Shown: piece by piece, positions 1-8,006 of the stretch
Numbering within the stretch: position 1 is the stretch's first letter
Layout of the letters: each line of letters opens with the position of its first letter
Assembly: GCF_003033885.1 (NCBI RefSeq)
Contig: NZ_CP024081.1
Location: 4,590,388 to 4,654,387, forward strand
DNA length: 64,000 nt
From: Pseudomonas rhizophila
GTDB lineage: Bacteria; Pseudomonadota; Gammaproteobacteria; Pseudomonadales; Pseudomonadaceae
Reading direction: 5' to 3'
Translations under genes and position numbers: made by a program
Notes under the pieces: model-generated
Seen by the model: only the letters and a program-made list of their open reading frames with translations
Database searches by the model: none
What the model was told of the DNA's origin: nothing

Positions 1-1279
1 TGAGGGTGCGGTTCCAGGCCAGTTCGGCGAGCACCGAACCCCCATCCCACAGCGGGCCGGGCGACAGCAGATAGATGGTCGAGAGGTTGACGTGGGCGGT
101 CTTGCCCTTGGCGTAGAGCGCATCGCCGTTGTTGTCCGCCGCCATGGCAGGTGTCACCACCTGCAGGTTACTCACCAGCGGTGCGTCCCAGCGCACCGAG
201 GTTTCGCCGGCGAAATTGAACGGGCCATAAGCCGTGGAGAAGCTGGCGCCGAGGGTTTTGATGTCTTCGGCGTAAACCTGGCGATAGGACCCCAGGATCG
301 GCAGCCCGGTGGCCGCGGCCGCTGCACCGTCCAGATAGGCATAGAGCGCGCTCGGCGCCTTGTCGTGATACTTGGCAGCGTAGAAGCCCAGTTCCAGTTC
401 GGTGCCTTCGGGCTTGTAGCGCAGTTGCATGCCGCCTTGGCCGGAGTTCCTGGCCTCGATATCGGAGGCATGCACGGTGGTGTTGCCAAACACCTGGGTC
501 CAGTCGCCGGAACCTTCGCCGATACCATCGTTGTCACTCAGGTAGCTGCCCGCCCCCGGCAGGTTAGAACGCTCCCATTCGAACTGATAGTAGGCACCCA
601 CAGACAACTGCGGGTTGATCTGCAACTGCCCGGACACCTGATTGACCGGACGCAGGATTTCCTTGAACTGGGTGCCGGGTACGCTGAGCAGCTTGACGAT
701 ATCGCTCGGCCCCTGGGCATTGGCAATGCCGTTGCCCCCGTAGAACAGGCTTTCGCCATAAATCAGGCTATGCCGGCCCAGCCGCACGGTGCCCTGGCTC
801 GACTCGCCGACATCACCCCGCACAAACACGAAGGCATCAAGCAATTCGGCGTCGCGCCCGTGCAGTTCGCGGGTATCGTCGAGAAAGTGCCGTTGCTCGC
901 TGCTGTCGGTGTTCTTGTTGTAGATATCGTCGTACCAGGCCGCGCCGCTGAGGCGCAGGCCATAGTTTTCCCGGCTCAGGTCCATCTCACTGAACAGGTC
1001 CAGGCGGTTGGAGACCAGGCCGCTGCTGAAATTCTTGTCGCCCTGACTCTGGATCGAGGGGTACAGGCCCCCCGCCGTCGGCGCGTTGACCAGATTGTCG
1101 TCGGCCCCTTGCAGACGCCACGCCTGGCTGTATTTGAGGGTGTTATCCCAGCGCAGGCGCCATTGACTGTCGCCCAAGTCTATTTGCGCAGCCTGGGGCT
1201 GGGAGGCCCAGCCGGCCAGGCAGACCGAGAGTGCCAGGGCTGAACGCTTGAAGCCTGGATAGCATCGAGAGTTGTGCAT
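1..1279 (-). CDS. DUF1302 family outer-membrane-type protein, 3' end cut by window edge
   Basis: The reading frame is open from an ATG at 1279 to the left edge (426 codons, no stop), so the C-terminus is missing; DUF1302 proteins are usually about 550-650 residues. An N-terminal signal peptide is visible (about residues 10-31, ending near SQPQAA), followed by Trp/Tyr-rich beta-strand sequence such as WRLRWDNTLKYSQAW and VRLGRHSLIYGESLFYGG, typical of the family. A GAGGAA ribosome site lies 6-7 bases before the ATG. It sits 94 bases downstream of calA on the same strand, so co-transcription is likely. DUF1302 genes commonly pair with DUF1329 genes in pseudomonad aromatic or lipid-related clusters; the role here (envelope passage of a phenylpropanoid) is inference. 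An A-rich CA motif lies directly upstream. Confidence 0.8.
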   Translation of the reverse strand, partial: MHNSRCYPGFKRSALALSVCLAGWASQPQAAQIDLGDSQWRLRWDNTLKYSQAWRLQGADDNLVNAPTAGGLYPSIQSQGDKNFSSGLVSNRLDLFSEMDLSRENYGLRLSGAAWYDDIYNKNTDSSEQRHFLDDTRELHGRDAELLDAFVFVRGDVGESSQGTVRLGRHSLIYGESLFYGGNGIANAQGPSDIVKLLSVPGTQFKEILRPVNQVSGQLQINPQLSVGAYYQFEWERSNLPGAGSYLSDNDGIGEGSGDWTQVFGNTTVHASDIEARNSGQGGMQLRYKPEGTELELGFYAAKYHDKAPSALYAYLDGAAAAATGLPILGSYRQVYAEDIKTLGASFSTAYGPFNFAGETSVRWDAPLVSNLQVVTPAMAADNNGDALYAKGKTAHVNLSTIYLLSPGPLWDGGSVLAELAWNRTL

Positions 1280-1290
1280 GGTGTTCCTCA

Positions 1291-1304
1291 TTGTTCTTGT
1301 TGTT
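1291..1304 (-). promoter_or_regulatory. CA motif (Crc/Hfq target candidate) before the DUF1302 gene
   Basis: On the minus strand this reads AACAACAAGAACAA, containing two matches to AANAANAA, immediately 5' of the ribosome-binding site of the DUF1302 gene. In Pseudomonas such sites bind Hfq/Crc and block translation while preferred carbon sources are present. The match is seen; function is inferred. Confidence 0.5.
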
Positions 1305-1373
1305 GGAAGCATGTTTTTTGAACTGGCCGTTCGCTCGTAGTCGGCCGGTGGTCACTCGCCCAGGGCTCCTCGT

Positions 1374-2141
1374 TCAGATGTAGGTGGACGCCAGGCCACC
1401 ATCGACCGGCAGATTGACGCCATTGATCCAGCGCGATTCGTCGGCACACAGAAAGGCGATGGCAGCCGCCACTTCATCGGCGTAGGCCGGGCGCTTCATA
1501 CGATGAGCGTCAGCCTCGACGCGCTCTTGACCGAGCATGCTGACGAAATCACCCAGGATGGGCGTGAACACCGGGCCCGGCGCCACGCAGTTCATGCGCA
1601 CAGAGGTCTGCAGGAACCAGGGTTGGGACTGCTGGTAATTCCAGACGATCAAGGCCTCTTTGAAATACTGGTAGCAGCTCTGCCGAGGCACCGGATGCTC
1701 GGCCAGCCAGGCCTGGCCATGGGCAAAGCTTTGGGTATCGGCCAGGGCCTTGTGCAGGTCCAGGCGCTGCGGCCATTGCGCACCCAGAATCGAGGCGACG
1801 TTGACGATGCTGCCTCCGGCAACAATGCGCGGTAGCACTGCCCCACAGAGATGGCGCACCCCCAGGTAATTGACTTGGGCAACCGCTTGCGGATCGGCGG
1901 TACCGGGGACTCCTGCAATGTTGCACAGGCCGTCGAGCGCCTGCGGCAACTGCTGCACGGCCGCATCGATGACATCCGGGTGGCTGAGATCAGCCTGGAT
2001 GAAATCGTCCAGGCTCAGGTTGGGCTCATTGCGATCCATGCCGATGACGATGGCCCCGTGGGCACGCAGGATCCTCGCGGTTTCGGCGCCGATGCCCGAG
2101 GAAACCCCGGTCACGACTATCCTCTTGTTGGTCAACTTCAT
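1374..2141 (-). CDS. calA: Coniferyl-alcohol dehydrogenase, SDR family
   Basis: This 255-residue short-chain dehydrogenase has the same length as, and an N-terminus closely resembling, CalA of Pseudomonas sp. HR199, which oxidises coniferyl alcohol to coniferyl aldehyde with NAD(P)+. Visible motifs are the cofactor loop TGVSSGIG near residue 12, NIAG, the catalytic YQYFK (Tyr-X3-Lys) near residue 162 and the C-terminal PVDGGLAS. The partner calB is about 3.8 kb away on the same strand, separated by regulators and an esterase. The gene is divergent from a sigma-54-dependent activator and has a sigma-54-type promoter match about 100 bases upstream plus an AATAACAA motif (2201-2208) in the leader. 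Recognition is by sequence memory; other SDR substrates cannot be excluded. Confidence 0.82.
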   Translation of the reverse strand: MKLTNKRIVVTGVSSGIGAETARILRAHGAIVIGMDRNEPNLSLDDFIQADLSHPDVIDAAVQQLPQALDGLCNIAGVPGTADPQAVAQVNYLGVRHLCGAVLPRIVAGGSIVNVASILGAQWPQRLDLHKALADTQSFAHGQAWLAEHPVPRQSCYQYFKEALIVWNYQQSQPWFLQTSVRMNCVAPGPVFTPILGDFVSMLGQERVEADAHRMKRPAYADEVAAAIAFLCADESRWINGVNLPVDGGLASTYI

Positions 2142-2200
2142 ACGGGCTTCCCGATTCTTGCTTGTACTGCCTGCTCGAAGGCGGCGACAGCCAAGCCATA

Positions 2201-2208
2201 TTGTTATT
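2201..2208 (-). promoter_or_regulatory. CA motif in the calA leader
   Basis: The minus strand reads AATAACAA, an exact AANAANAA match, 60 bases upstream of the calA start and downstream of the predicted sigma-54 promoter, hence inside the predicted mRNA leader. It is further from the start codon than usual for Hfq/Crc sites. Confidence 0.35.
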
Positions 2209-2240
2209 GCCGAATTAGTTAATCTCGGTAACTAGTTGTA

Positions 2241-2255
2241 GCAAGCGATATGCCA
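2241..2255 (-). promoter_or_regulatory. Sigma-54 promoter for calA
   Basis: The minus strand reads TGGCATATCGCTTGC. It matches the RpoN consensus TGGCAC-N5-TTGC with the invariant -24 GG and -12 GC and exact spacing, with one mismatch. Transcription would start near 2229 and read into calA. The divergent neighbour is a sigma-54 enhancer-binding protein, which strengthens the call. Confidence 0.68.
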
Positions 2256-2363
2256 TCTCTGAGTAATCGCAAGGCAACCGCTCAAGCACGCGGCATCCAG
2301 CGCAAACAGAGGCATGTGGGTATCTGGAGGGGGGATTCAGGCGTGTGAAAAAAGTGATGATTT

Positions 2364-2379
2364 CAGCAATTTCATGCTG
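2364..2379. promoter_or_regulatory. Inverted repeat, candidate upstream activator site
   Basis: CAGCA-N6-TGCTG lies about 110-125 bases upstream of the sigma-54 promoter. An overlapping TGAAA-N10-TTTCA pair lies at 2346-2365. The distance suits enhancer-binding proteins of the XylR/DmpR family, but the arms are short and the assignment is speculative. Confidence 0.3.
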
Positions 2380-2418
2380 CACTATGCGGATTATGATTAT
2401 CCCGTTTAAGGATTTGTG

Positions 2419-4248
2419 ATGGCGAACAAGCTGATTTCCCTGGCCGAACTCTCTCGCGCAACGCCAAACAAACCCGTGCGGGGTGCCAGCGAGCAGTTGC
2501 CACCAGGGGCGCCGCCTACCCTGCAGGACCTGACTGAATGCCTGATGTTCAGTCCGGGCGACGGCCGCATCTGGTTGAACGGCGCGCGCATGCTGCTGAT
2601 CCACAACAGCGGCATCGGCGCGCTACGCCGAGAACTGATTGAAAGCATGGGCCTGGCCCGCGCCCGAGGCATCATGTTGCGCACCGGCTACCATTGCGGC
2701 GCCCGGGACGCCGCCCTGATCAAGGAGCGCTTCCCCGAGGCCGACATCCTGGCGCTGTTCGCCGCCGGTCCGATCATTCATGCGATCGAAGGCGCGGTGA
2801 AGGTCGAGCCGGTGCATTTCGAATTCGACATGAACCTGGGCACCTATTACGGCGAATTCCTCTGGCATCACTCCAGCGAGGACGACGAGCACATCGCCCA
2901 ATACGGCATCGGCACCGAACCGGCCTGCTGGATGCAGACCGGCTATGCCACCGGGTACACCTCGGCGATGGTCGGCCGGCTGATTCTCTACCGCGAGGTC
3001 GAATGCCGTTCCACCGGTTCCAGCATTTGCCGGCTGATTGGAAAACCCGCGGAGGAATGGGACGACGCCGAAGCGGACCTGGCCGACCTGAACGCCGAAC
3101 CTTTCGTCAGCACCGGCGGACGCAGCGTGACAGCCCATAGCCGCAGCGATAAAGGCGCCCTGCCGACCAGTTTGCTGGTTGATCCGACTCCCGCACAAGA
3201 CAGCGACATGGTGGGGATTTCCTCGGCCTTCAACGCCGCCTGCCACATGTTGCGACGGGTCGCGCCGACCCAGGCAACGGTGCTGTTCACTGGCGAGTCC
3301 GGCGTTGGCAAGGAAATGTTTGCGCGGATGCTGCACCGCATCAGCCCGCGCCACGATGAACCCTTCGTCGCCATAAACTGCGCTGCCATCCCGGAAAACC
3401 TGATGGAGTCGGAGCTGTTCGGCGTCGAGCGCGGTGCCTACACCGGTGCCACTCAATCGCGCGCCGGGCGCTTCGAGCGTGCCGATGGCGGCACCCTGTT
3501 CCTTGACGAGATCGCCACCCTCAGCCTGGTGGCCCAGGGCAAGCTGCTGCGCGCCTTGCAGGAGGGCGAAGTCGAGCGAGTCGGTGGCAGCCGCACGTTG
3601 AAAGTCGATGTACGGGTGGTCGCCGCGACCAACGTCGACCTTCGCGCCGCCGCGCAACGGGGCGAGTTCCGTGAAGACCTGTTCTTTCGCTTGAATGTAT
3701 TTCCGATCCACCTGCCGCCGCTGCGCGAACGCAAGGAAGACATCCCGCTGCTGATGACCCACTTCCTGCATCGCTTCACCCAGCGCCATGGTCGGCAGAT
3801 CAGCGGCTTCACGCCGCGCACGGCCGATACGCTGCTGGCCTATGACTTCCCGGGCAATATCCGCGAGTTACAGAACCTGGTGGAGCGCGGCGTGATCAGC
3901 GCCCCGGACGGCGGCGCCATCGACCTGGCGCACTTGTTTACCAGCGGTGAACGCCTGGCCCAGCCCATGTTCTCCATCGGCACCCGTGGCCAACTGGCTG
4001 CGAGCCCCAACGACCCGCCGCCGGCCCGCCATGCAACGAGCGCCGCAGCCAGTACCGGCAGTGGTGCGAGTCTGGAGCTGTTCGGCGGCAAGGACCCGAG
4101 CCGGCTGTCGTTGCAAGAGATCGAGGACACCATCATTGACCACTGCCTGGGCGAAGTGAAAGGCAACGTCTCTGAAGCGGCCCGCCGTCTGGGTCTGACC
4201 CGTGCTCAGTTGTCCTATCGCCTGTCGCGACGCTCGGCCAGCGAATAG
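2419..4248 (+). CDS. Sigma-54-dependent activator of the XylR/DmpR type
   Basis: The product has 609 residues. The layout matches aromatic-responsive enhancer-binding proteins: an N-terminal XylR_N ligand domain (about residues 30-140), a V4R domain (about 140-215, with the Cys-containing [13 protein letters not shown] near its end), an AAA+ domain with Walker A GESGVGKE, loop GAYTGA (Tyr form of the sigma-54 contact motif), Walker [10 protein letters not shown] and arginine-finger region LFFRLNVFP, then a C-terminal Fis-type helix-turn-helix ([17 protein letters not shown]). I chose the ATG at 2419 because AAGGA lies 6 bases before it. It is divergent from calA, whose upstream region has a sigma-54 promoter match. 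The effector is probably a phenylpropanoid or related phenol (inference). Confidence 0.85.
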   Translation: MANKLISLAELSRATPNKPVRGASEQLPPGAPPTLQDLTECLMFSPGDGRIWLNGARMLLIHNSGIGALRRELIESMGLARARGIMLRTGYHCGARDAALIKERFPEADILALFAAGPIIHAIEGAVKVEPVHFEFDMNLGTYYGEFLWHHSSEDDEHIAQYGIGTEPACWMQTGYATGYTSAMVGRLILYREVECRSTGSSICRLIGKPAEEWDDAEADLADLNAEPFVSTGGRSVTAHSRSDKGALPTSLLVDPTPAQDSDMVGISSAFNAACHMLRRVAPTQATVLFTGESGVGKEMFARMLHRISPRHDEPFVAINCAAIPENLMESELFGVERGAYTGATQSRAGRFERADGGTLFLDEIATLSLVAQGKLLRALQEGEVERVGGSRTLKVDVRVVAATNVDLRAAAQRGEFREDLFFRLNVFPIHLPPLRERKEDIPLLMTHFLHRFTQRHGRQISGFTPRTADTLLAYDFPGNIRELQNLVERGVISAPDGGAIDLAHLFTSGERLAQPMFSIGTRGQLAASPNDPPPARHATSAAASTGSGASLELFGGKDPSRLSLQEIEDTIIDHCLGEVKGNVSEAARRLGLTRAQLSYRLSRRSASE

Positions 4249-4255
4249 GCGCGCC

Positions 4256-4930
4256 TTATGGCGTAGATGATCGATGGATAAAGCAGCGGCCGAACAGGCC
4301 CAAGGTCACCTCGACCCGCTGCTCGATCTGCTCGTCGGACCAGGCCTGTTGGACCCCCAGGGTGAACAGCTTGAGCGGCTGGGAAATCAACAGCGAGTCG
4401 ATCAGCTCCACCGCTGACTCGACATCTTCGTGTGCCAACAATCCCTTGCCGGCGGCCTTGCCCAGCCAGCCGCGCAACAAGCTCAGGCAGCGCGCGGCAC
4501 CTTCCTGATACCAGATCCTGGCAAGACCCGGTGCCGTTTCGCGTCCCTGGGCAGCCAACAGGTAGAGCCCCAGCGCCAACGGCGACAGGGTCAGGCGCGC
4601 CCATAACGTCAGGTACATGCGCAACTCGCTGAGCAGGTCCTCGGCGCAGTCGATGCCGCTTTCCAACAGCAGTTCAAGGGTGGACAAGTCCCTGGCCACC
4701 AGTTGCGAGAGCAACGCTTCCTTGCTCGGCACCAACAGGTACAGGGTCTTCTTGGAGATCCCGGCGGCGCGGGCGATGGCATCCATGGTGACGTTGGCAA
4801 AATTGCCGCTGCCAAGCGCCTGCGCCGCCGCATCCAACAGCGAGGCCATCTGCTCCTGACGGCTGCGCACCGGCGGACGACCGCGCCGGGTGGGCAGCGC
4901 AGTGGTTTCAGGCATTACGGTTTCAGGCAT
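4256..4930 (-). CDS. TetR family transcriptional regulator
   Basis: A 224-residue protein with a TetR-type N-terminal DNA-binding domain at about residues 24-72 (recognition helix region GISKKTLYLLVPSKEALL) and a divergent C-terminal ligand domain. It is the last gene of the leftward set calB, esterase, tetR (63-base gap from the esterase), so it probably responds to a product or substrate of those enzymes. Its stop lies 7 bases from that of the convergent sigma-54 activator. The start region contains a 15-base tandem duplication that offers two in-frame ATG codons (4930 and 4915). The upstream one has AGGA at good spacing and is used here. The ligand is unknown. Confidence 0.8.
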   Translation of the reverse strand: MPETVMPETTALPTRRGRPPVRSRQEQMASLLDAAAQALGSGNFANVTMDAIARAAGISKKTLYLLVPSKEALLSQLVARDLSTLELLLESGIDCAEDLLSELRMYLTLWARLTLSPLALGLYLLAAQGRETAPGLARIWYQEGAARCLSLLRGWLGKAAGKGLLAHEDVESAVELIDSLLISQPLKLFTLGVQQAWSDEQIEQRVEVTLGLFGRCFIHRSSTP

Positions 4931-4935
4931 TACGG
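4906..4935. repeat. 15-bp tandem duplication at the tetR start
   Basis: TTTCAGGCATTACGG occurs twice head to tail (4906-4920 and 4921-4935), duplicating the start codon and the residues MPETV. It is in frame and adds five residues, so it is likely a recent slippage event of little functional consequence. Confidence 0.85.
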
Positions 4936-4993
4936 GTCCTGTTGAACGGCATGGTGCGCGTGTCCTGATGGTGGTTTCACAAAGGTGCCCAGC

Positions 4994-5899
4994 TTAGTGC
5001 AGCCTGCTCGAAAACGCCTCGCGCAGGGAGTCTTCGATGAGCTGCCACGCCTGCTGTGCCGAAGCAGCCGGTCCCAGGTGAGTGAACATATGGTCGCACC
5101 CGGTAAACATTCTCTCGGTCACCGCCACACCGGTCTGACGCAGTTTCTGCGCGTAGGCCTGCCCCTCGGCGAGCAGGATATCGTACTCGGCAGTGATCAC
5201 CGTCGCGGGGGGCATGCCCTGCAATTGTTCGACCGTCGCCAGTAACGGTGATGCCAGAGGGTCGCGGGCATGCGCCGGATCGCTCAGGTAACAGCGATTG
5301 AAGAAGCGCATCAGGCCCGGGCCGAGCAAGGGTTTGTCAGAGGTCGAGCGCTTGAGTTCCGGATCCGCGGCTAAGTCCACGGCCGCATAGTCGATGACCT
5401 GATGCACCACCCGCAGCCGTTGGTGCTCCCGCGCCAGATTGGCCACGCCGGTGGCCAGGTTACCGCCCGCACTGTGCCCACCGACTGCGATGCGTTGTGG
5501 GTCGATGCCCAGGGTCGCGGCCTGTTCGGCCAGCCACTCAAGCACCGCGAAGCTCTGTCGCAAGCCGGCGGGAAAGGGAAACTCGGGGGCCAGGACATAA
5601 TCCAGATTGACCACCAGGCAACCCAGGTTGTGGGCCAACCGCCGGCAATAGCTGTCGTCATGCTCCGGCACCCCGGCCACAAAACCGCCGCCATGCAGGT
5701 TCAGGTACACGGGCAAAGGTTCGCTGGACGGCGCCTGGGGCCAATAGAACAAGGCCCGTGCCGGGCCCCACGCCGTGGGGATGAGCTTCTCCTCGAACAG
5801 GCGCAACGGATACTGCGCCGCGTCATAGGTGAACTTGGCTTTCATGCGCTTGGCAAAGGCACGCAGCAGCTTGGCCTTGAGAGTCGACAACACGTTCAT
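4994..5899 (-). CDS. Alpha/beta hydrolase of the HSL (fold-3) esterase family
   Basis: A 301-residue carboxylesterase-type enzyme. The oxyanion motif HGGGF is near residue 70, the nucleophile elbow GHSAGG near residue 144, and the acidic and histidine residues are expected in EYD and GCDHMF near the C-terminus. I chose the ATG at 5899 because AGGAG lies 7 bases upstream; a TTG codon two positions earlier has no usable ribosome site. It starts 18 bases after calB on the same strand, so the two are probably co-transcribed, suggesting cleavage of a phenylpropanoid ester (inference). No signal peptide is evident, so it acts in the cytoplasm. Confidence 0.82.
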   Translation of the reverse strand: MNVLSTLKAKLLRAFAKRMKAKFTYDAAQYPLRLFEEKLIPTAWGPARALFYWPQAPSSEPLPVYLNLHGGGFVAGVPEHDDSYCRRLAHNLGCLVVNLDYVLAPEFPFPAGLRQSFAVLEWLAEQAATLGIDPQRIAVGGHSAGGNLATGVANLAREHQRLRVVHQVIDYAAVDLAADPELKRSTSDKPLLGPGLMRFFNRCYLSDPAHARDPLASPLLATVEQLQGMPPATVITAEYDILLAEGQAYAQKLRQTGVAVTERMFTGCDHMFTHLGPAASAQQAWQLIEDSLREAFSSRLH

Positions 5900-5917
5900 G
5901 ATCAAACTCCTGAAGAC

Positions 5918-7360
5918 TCAGTGGGCAGTCAGCAATTGATCCAGCAGACCGTGGATCATTGCGCCGTAAGGCGCGCGCATTGCCAGGTTGGACTCACCAA
6001 CCGGGCTCTGCACCACCACCGCCTTGGCATGGCTGAACGTACGGAAACCGTAGACACCGTGATACGCCCCCATCCCCGAGTGACCGACCCCGCCAAACGG
6101 CAGCGCCTCGAACACCACATGACTCATGACATCATTGATCACCACACCGCCCGAAGTCGTGCGCTCCAGCACCTGCTGGCGCTCACCGGCGTCCTCGCCG
6201 AAGTAATAAGCGGCAAGGGGCCGAGGTTGACCGTTGACGTAGTCAATCGCCGTGGCGAAATCGCGATAGGTCTTGATCGGCAACAGCGGGCCGAAGATTT
6301 CCTCGCGCAGCACCTGCATCTGCTCAGTGGCATTCAGCACCAGCGTCGGAGCGATCTTGCGGGTCTGGCGATCGCCCAGGTCTTCCTGCGCCGGGTTGAT
6401 CTCGATCAGCCGCGCCCCTTTGGCGCTAGCATCGACCAGATAACCCTGCAGGCGGTCAAAATTGCGTGGGTTGATGATGGAGGTGTAGTCCGGGTTGCTG
6501 TGCAAGGAGGGGTACATGGCACCGACGAAGCGCACCGCCTCGGCGACGAAGTCTTCCAGGCATTCTTCCGGCAGCAGCACGTAGTCCGGGGCCAGGCAGA
6601 TTTGCCCGGCGTTGAAGGTCTTCACGGTCATGACCCGCTGCACCACCGTCGCCAGATCGGCGCTACGGGACACCAGCACGGGCGACTTGCCGCCCAGTTC
6701 CAGGGTCACCGGCACCAGATTGTCCGAGGCTGCACGCATGATGTGCCGAGCCACCGCCGTACCACCGGTAAAGATCAGGTGATCGAACGGCTGGGCACTG
6801 AACAGCGCGCCGACTTCGGCATCGCCCAGCACCGTGGTGAGTTCATTCTCGTCAAAATATCGGGCGATCAATTCGCCCATCAATGCCGAGGTGCGTGGGG
6901 TCAGTTCCGAGGGTTTGAGCATGGCCCGGTTACCGGCGGCGAAGATGCTCGCCAGAGGCCCGAACGCCAGTACGATGGGAAAATTCCAGGGGCTGATCAC
7001 GCCCACCACGCCCAACGGCTGGTACTCGACCCGCGCCTCGCTGCCGGGGAAGGGTGACGGATGCGATTGCGCTTGCATCCACTCGGCCAGATGCTCACGG
7101 CAATGCTTGAGGCTTGCCACCGAACCGCCGATATCGGAAAGCAGCGTCTGCTCGCGGCTACGATTGCCGAAGTCCGCCGACACCGCTGCGACGATGGCGT
7201 CACGATTGTCCAGCAGTAGCGCAATGGCCCGATCGAGGCGGTCGCGGCGCAGCTCCAGGCTGGCCGGTCCGTCAACCAAGTGGGCCTGTTTCATCCGTGC
7301 GAGGGTGGCAGTGAGTTGTTCGGCGCCGACTGGCGTAGCGTGGTGATCGGGACTGTGCAT
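5918..7360 (-). CDS. calB: Coniferyl-aldehyde dehydrogenase
   Basis: A 480-residue aldehyde dehydrogenase with length and sequence like CalB of Pseudomonas sp. HR199, which oxidises coniferyl aldehyde to ferulate with NAD+. Visible hallmarks are GVISPWNFPI (substrate/cofactor entry), FTGGTAVARHIM (Rossmann loop), the general base Glu in LELGGKSPV, the catalytic Cys in FNAGQICLAPDY and the late EEIFGPLLPI motif. The C-terminus is extended and hydrophobic, as in other short coniferyl-aldehyde-type ALDHs lacking the long N-terminal arm. AGGA lies 9 bases before the ATG. It heads the leftward group calB, esterase, tetR. An AATAACAA motif close to the ribosome site suggests catabolite repression. 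No sigma-54 site was seen upstream, unlike calA. Confidence 0.85.
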   Translation of the reverse strand: MHSPDHHATPVGAEQLTATLARMKQAHLVDGPASLELRRDRLDRAIALLLDNRDAIVAAVSADFGNRSREQTLLSDIGGSVASLKHCREHLAEWMQAQSHPSPFPGSEARVEYQPLGVVGVISPWNFPIVLAFGPLASIFAAGNRAMLKPSELTPRTSALMGELIARYFDENELTTVLGDAEVGALFSAQPFDHLIFTGGTAVARHIMRAASDNLVPVTLELGGKSPVLVSRSADLATVVQRVMTVKTFNAGQICLAPDYVLLPEECLEDFVAEAVRFVGAMYPSLHSNPDYTSIINPRNFDRLQGYLVDASAKGARLIEINPAQEDLGDRQTRKIAPTLVLNATEQMQVLREEIFGPLLPIKTYRDFATAIDYVNGQPRPLAAYYFGEDAGERQQVLERTTSGGVVINDVMSHVVFEALPFGGVGHSGMGAYHGVYGFRTFSHAKAVVVQSPVGESNLAMRAPYGAMIHGLLDQLLTAH

Positions 7361-7383
7361 GGCGTGGGTTCCTGCTGGTTATA

Positions 7384-7391
7384 TTGTTATT
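7384..7391 (-). promoter_or_regulatory. CA motif before calB
   Basis: The minus strand reads AATAACAA (exact AANAANAA) about 24 bases before the calB ATG, a position where Hfq/Crc binding would block ribosome loading. Confidence 0.5.
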
Positions 7392-7644
7392 AGACAGCAC
7401 TAAATACCATTTCGAGCAGACATCTGGTGTCGACTCGCTGGGTGAGTATGCCAAAAAACAACAGAAAGGAAACCACTAGGTTTCTTAATTTACAAACATC
7501 CCGACGCGAGGCCAAGAGCCCATAAACAGCCGGAAATACCGATAATATCCGGTTCGGACCACCAAAGGCGGAACCCCGGCGCGGATGTTTTTCATGGACG
7601 GTGCAACACAGATCACGAGCAAAAAACTAAAAGAACTGATTATT

Positions 7645-7656
7645 TTGATTAATCAA
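7645..7656. promoter_or_regulatory. Perfect palindrome TTGATTAATCAA
   Basis: A 12-bp perfect palindrome overlaps the stop codon of the small gene that follows. It resembles half-elements of XylR-type upstream activating sequences (TTGATCAATTGATCAA) and lies about 290 bases upstream of calB. It may be a regulator site or chance AT-rich sequence. Confidence 0.3.
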
Positions 7657-7891
7657 TTATGTGTTGATCGACAACCCTGATTTGCGTCAGCCCTACCCGC
7701 TCGGCCTGCTCCAGGATCTGCGCAGGCGTCGCATCCGCGGTGGGCATGATCAGGCCGTTCTCTGCATCTCCAAAATGCAGCTGGAGCAGGTGCATCGCGG
7801 CTTCATGGACGGGCAGTTGAAGCTGCTTGAGCTCGAACGCGTGAGTGCGAGGCGCGTCGTTGAACAGGTAATTCACCGTGTAGTTGCGCAT
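7649..7891 (-). CDS. Small conserved hypothetical protein (80 aa)
   Basis: An 80-residue protein beginning MRNYTVNYLFNDAPRTHAF. The pattern (beta strand, amphipathic helix with QLPVHEAAMHLLQLHF, then strand VGLTQIRVVDQ) suggests a compact alpha/beta fold. I recall similar short proteins in other pseudomonads but no known function. No signal or membrane segment is visible. It is monocistronic and divergent from the receiver-CheX gene 115 bases away. Confidence 0.6.
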   Translation of the reverse strand: MRNYTVNYLFNDAPRTHAFELKQLQLPVHEAAMHLLQLHFGDAENGLIMPTADATPAQILEQAERVGLTQIRVVDQHIID

Positions 7892-8006
7892 TGGACAGAC
7901 TCCCGAAATGGATGAAGTGCATTTGACTAGCCTGACTTATTGGTCCAGTTTTTAGTTCAATGCAATGCGTGGCCTGCCTGAAGGCCTCGGCTGCCGTTCA
8001 ATTCAA

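Noticed and set aside
5402..7057. Long plus-strand open frame (551 codons) opposite the esterase and calB genes
   Set aside because: It crosses two well-recognised genes on the other strand, is rich in His, Gln and Arg as expected from antisense of GC-rich codons, and shows no family motif.
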